A stretch of 7,328 nucleotides of DNA from Methylotenera sp. (GTDB lineage Bacteria; Pseudomonadota; Gammaproteobacteria; Burkholderiales; Methylophilaceae). The notes beneath the pieces were generated by a model that saw only the letters and a program-made list of their open reading frames with translations, searched no databases and had not been told where the DNA came from. Each line of letters opens with the position of its first letter. The first letter of the stretch is position 1. The translations under genes were made by a program, and so were the position numbers. The stretch spans positions 1-7,328 of the forward strand of contig JACDEP010000110.1 in NCBI GenBank assembly GCA_013816325.1. The letters run 5' to 3'. Shown here piece after piece: positions 5,150-7,328 of this stretch.

Positions 5150-6469
5150 CTACTTTGAACCCGGGTCGCCCACAATGACCGTGACAAAGTTTTCAGGTTT
5201 CAGGCGACGATTAAATACTTCCTTGATTTGCGATGTCGTTACCTTAGCCACATTCTTGTTATATTCGTCTAAATAATTAAGTGGCAATTTGTAAAAACCT
5301 ATCATCGCCAAATAATCCAGAATCTTGCCATTGCTATCGATGCGCATAGGAAACCCGCCGATGATATTGTCTTTTGCGGCTTTTAACTCAGCCTCCGTCA
5401 CGCCATCTTTGAGAAATTTGTCCAAAGTCTGCTTAACTAATTTAATGGCAGCTTCGGATTGGTCTTTCTTCGTTTGCAAACCAATCTGAAATGGGCCCAA
5501 TTCACCCATCGGCATAAAGTAGCTATATACGCTGTAGACCAAGCCGCGTTTCTCGCGCACCTCTTCGGTTAACCGCGATACAAAGCCACCACCGCCAAGA
5601 ATATAGTTACCTACATATAACGGAAACAGGTCAGAGTCGCCACGCTTGATGCCAGGATAACCAATTAGGATGTGCGATTGCGAGGCCGGATGCACTATGC
5701 GCTGCTCAATTGACTTAGTCGGTAACTCCACTGCAGCAATTGGCGGTATTTCGGCAGATTGTGGCATACCAGTTGCGATATTCTCCGCGATTTTATTGGC
5801 CTGATCGCGAGTCATATCACCTATCATGGCAATCACGGATCCTTTAGCACTGTAATACCTGGTGTAGAAATTCTGCAGGTCTTCACGTTTAAGTTTACTT
5901 ACGGTATCGACCTCTCCGCTTTCATCCAGACTATAAGGATGTTTGCCATAAAGTGCCGACATAAAGGCTTTGCTGGAAATACTTTCAGGCTGAGTGGCAG
6001 ATTCCTGCAGACCAGCAATGATGCGGGCTTTTTCGCGGTTAAGTACGGTTTCCGGAAAATCCGGCTTCTGCAGAATCTTAGTGAATACGTCCAGCGCCTG
6101 GGTTTGTTCACGCTCACTGCTCAGTGTACGCAGTTTGAATGAGGCACGGTCGGCATCGAACTCCCCACTTAATATCGCACCGATATCCGCCATCTTGTTA
6201 GAGATCACTTCGTCCGTCATGCCCGCTGCGCCTAGCGTCATCAAATATCGGGTGACACCTGCAACGCCAGAATTCTCCGCAGTATCGCGAGCACTGCCCG
6301 CCGGGAAATTCACACTTAAATCGATAATTGGAAGATCATGGTTCTCAACAAAATAAACTTCAGCACCACTGCTGGTCTGCCATTGCTGGATTTTGACCCC
6401 CGCTACGGCACTAAAGCTGCTAAACAACAATACGAGCATGAGGAAATTTTTAATATTTTTCAAATTCAT
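5150..6469 (-). CDS. M16 peptidase-like subunit lacking the zinc motif (non-catalytic partner)
   Basis: This 439-residue M16B-family protein has a Sec signal peptide: positive start, hydrophobic stretch 9-20, probable cleavage after A-V-A at 23 and no lipobox cysteine. It should therefore act in the periplasm. After E-N-S-G-V-A (65-70), where active members carry H-x-x-E-H, it has G-V-T-R-Y (71-75), so all three zinc-site residues are replaced. The second half keeps a glycine-rich segment L-G-G-G-G-F-V-S-R-L (291-300) and V-R-E-K-R-G-L-V-Y (304-312), giving the Arg305/Tyr312 pair with the seven-residue spacing used by M16 enzymes to hold substrate. It most likely pairs with the product of the gene 48 nt upstream, as in two-gene bacterial M16 heterodimers. 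The start is supported by an AGGCAGG Shine-Dalgarno at 6481-6475, 5 nt before the ATG, and by the signal peptide. Substrates are unknown. Confidence 0.93.
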   Translation of the reverse strand: MNLKNIKNFLMLVLLFSSFSAVAGVKIQQWQTSSGAEVYFVENHDLPIIDLSVNFPAGSARDTAENSGVAGVTRYLMTLGAAGMTDEVISNKMADIGAILSGEFDADRASFKLRTLSSEREQTQALDVFTKILQKPDFPETVLNREKARIIAGLQESATQPESISSKAFMSALYGKHPYSLDESGEVDTVSKLKREDLQNFYTRYYSAKGSVIAMIGDMTRDQANKIAENIATGMPQSAEIPPIAAVELPTKSIEQRIVHPASQSHILIGYPGIKRGDSDLFPLYVGNYILGGGGFVSRLTEEVREKRGLVYSVYSYFMPMGELGPFQIGLQTKKDQSEAAIKLVKQTLDKFLKDGVTEAELKAAKDNIIGGFPMRIDSNGKILDYLAMIGFYKLPLNYLDEYNKNVAKVTTSQIKEVFNRRLKPENFVTVIVGDPGSK

Positions 6470-6517
6470 TCTAGCCTGCCTAAATTCTTTGATTCAATTC
6501 GAATGTGCCATACAGCA

Positions 6518-7328
6518 TTAATGGATATGCGGTTTGCCTTGCGGCTTAGCGTTTGGGTCCAAAGGCTGTGGGTCTAAAGTAGCAATGGTCAGATTATCCG
6601 GCAGCAGATATTTTTTTGCTACTTGCTGCACTTGTTCAGGCGTTACTGCTCGGAGTTTGTTTGGGTACTCGTCCAAAAATTTCCAGGAAAAACCCACTGT
6701 TTCTATGGTGCCGATTTGCATGGCTTGGTAAAACATGGAATCGCGCTGGTAGACATCAGCCGCAATCACACCGGCTTTAACGCGATTAAGTTCTTCTTCG
6801 GTAACGCCGGAAGTTTTTACCTTTTCAATTTGGTCCAATAATGCAGCTTGAAGCTCAGCAACTGTTTTTCCTTCGCTAGGCGTGCCGTCCAGCTCGAATA
6901 AGCTCAACCGCCCACGAGACAATAAATCATAGCCTGCACTGACATCTATGGCTAATTGGCTTTCCCGGACCAGTTTTTGGTTCAATCTGGCCGCTGGGTT
7001 ACCACTTAATACACCCGCAAGCACTTCTAGCGCATAGGGCTCCCAATCATTATCAGGATCAACTAACGCTGGAACGTGATAGCCCATCAATATATAAGGT
7101 AACTTTGCAGGCGCCTTAACATTCACACGGCGTTCGCCTATTTGCGCTGGTTCTACCTGTGGCTTACGGGCCGGCAAAGCTTTGGGTTTTATTTTGCCAA
7201 AATACAGATTCGCCAATTTTAATACTTCAGCCGCTTTCACATCGCCAACGACTACCAGCGTGGCGTTATTCGGGGCATACCAAGTATGGTACCACTCTCG
7301 GGCATCTTCATAGGCCATGTTCTCCAGG
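6518..7328 (-). CDS. M16 peptidase, probable zinc-bearing subunit, C-terminal part (5' end outside window)
   Basis: The frame is open to the right edge. The residues before the first ATG at 7318 (L-E-N-M) match the usual D-L-E-N-M-x-x-x-D-A-x-x-W-Y context, so this is a truncated gene and that ATG is not its start. Visible parts are the end of the first M16 domain, with W-Y-A-P-N-N-A-T-L-V-V-V-G-D-V (minus strand, about 7280-7236), then the full second domain ending in a proline-rich tail with H-I-H at the C-terminus. The H-x-x-E-H motif and the distal zinc glutamate would lie beyond the edge, so catalytic status is inferred from the partner. In an ungapped comparison anchored on the R-L of A-A-R-L-N-Q-K-L, the positions of the partner's Arg305 and Tyr312 are Val and Ile here. 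The two proteins thus seem to contribute complementary halves of one active site. A 48-nt gap separates it from the next gene. Confidence 0.9.
   Translation of the reverse strand, partial: LENMAYEDAREWYHTWYAPNNATLVVVGDVKAAEVLKLANLYFGKIKPKALPARKPQVEPAQIGERRVNVKAPAKLPYILMGYHVPALVDPDNDWEPYALEVLAGVLSGNPAARLNQKLVRESQLAIDVSAGYDLLSRGRLSLFELDGTPSEGKTVAELQAALLDQIEKVKTSGVTEEELNRVKAGVIAADVYQRDSMFYQAMQIGTIETVGFSWKFLDEYPNKLRAVTPEQVQQVAKKYLLPDNLTIATLDPQPLDPNAKPQGKPHIH

Noticed and set aside
5759..6356. Two long rightward open frames (5759-6142 and 5994-6356) opposite the M16 gene
   Set aside because: They lie antisense inside a clear M16 coding region, overlap one another and show no recognisable domain.
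1..7328. tRNA or rRNA genes, CRISPR arrays, insertion sequences, replication origin
   Set aside because: The window is almost fully coding; no direct repeat array, transposase, cloverleaf pattern or DnaA-box cluster was seen in the gaps, all under 130 bp.

Overview
The window reads as a piece of a Gram-negative chromosome, most likely a betaproteobacterium of moderate to low GC. Placement near the Methylophilaceae/Nitrosomonadales is a guess from gene order and base composition, not something proven here. The gene order M16 peptidase, M16 peptidase, rsmD, coaD, YfhL-type ferredoxin, all leftward, is a familiar betaproteobacterial neighbourhood. It forms the conserved part of the window, from about 3.2 kb to the right edge.

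Right part (7328 down to about 5150, minus strand): two consecutive M16 peptidase-like genes. The upstream one runs off the right edge. The downstream one has a signal peptide and has lost the HxxEH zinc motif, but keeps the Arg/Tyr pair of the C-terminal half. The upstream subunit lacks that pair. Together they look like a periplasmic heterodimer with a split active site. A 75-bp gap follows, holding a 14-nt palindrome and a terminator-like hairpin whose T tract runs into the apparent TTG start of rsmD.

Centre (5074 to 3219, minus strand): rsmD (16S rRNA m2G966 methyltransferase), overlapping coaD (CoA biosynthesis) by 20 nt. After a 127-bp gap with a perfect 10-bp inverted repeat come a 2[4Fe-4S] ferredoxin and gloA (glyoxalase I), spaced as an operon.

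Left part: the ferredoxin-gloA strand continues tightly into a small GIY-YIG domain protein and then, with stop and start codons abutting, into a PaaK-like adenylate-forming ligase. Running towards it from the left edge on the plus strand are the 3' end of a GNAT-like acyltransferase gene and a cytochrome P450 gene, coupled by an ATGA overlap. The P450 and ligase stop codons are 2 bp apart. Acyltransferase, P450 and carboxylate-activating ligase together are the kind of enzymes found in small-molecule biosynthesis. This accessory locus, abutting a housekeeping strand, is the least explained part of the window. Its product cannot be read from the sequence. No RNA genes, insertion sequences, CRISPR arrays or origins were seen, and no gap between genes exceeds 130 bp.
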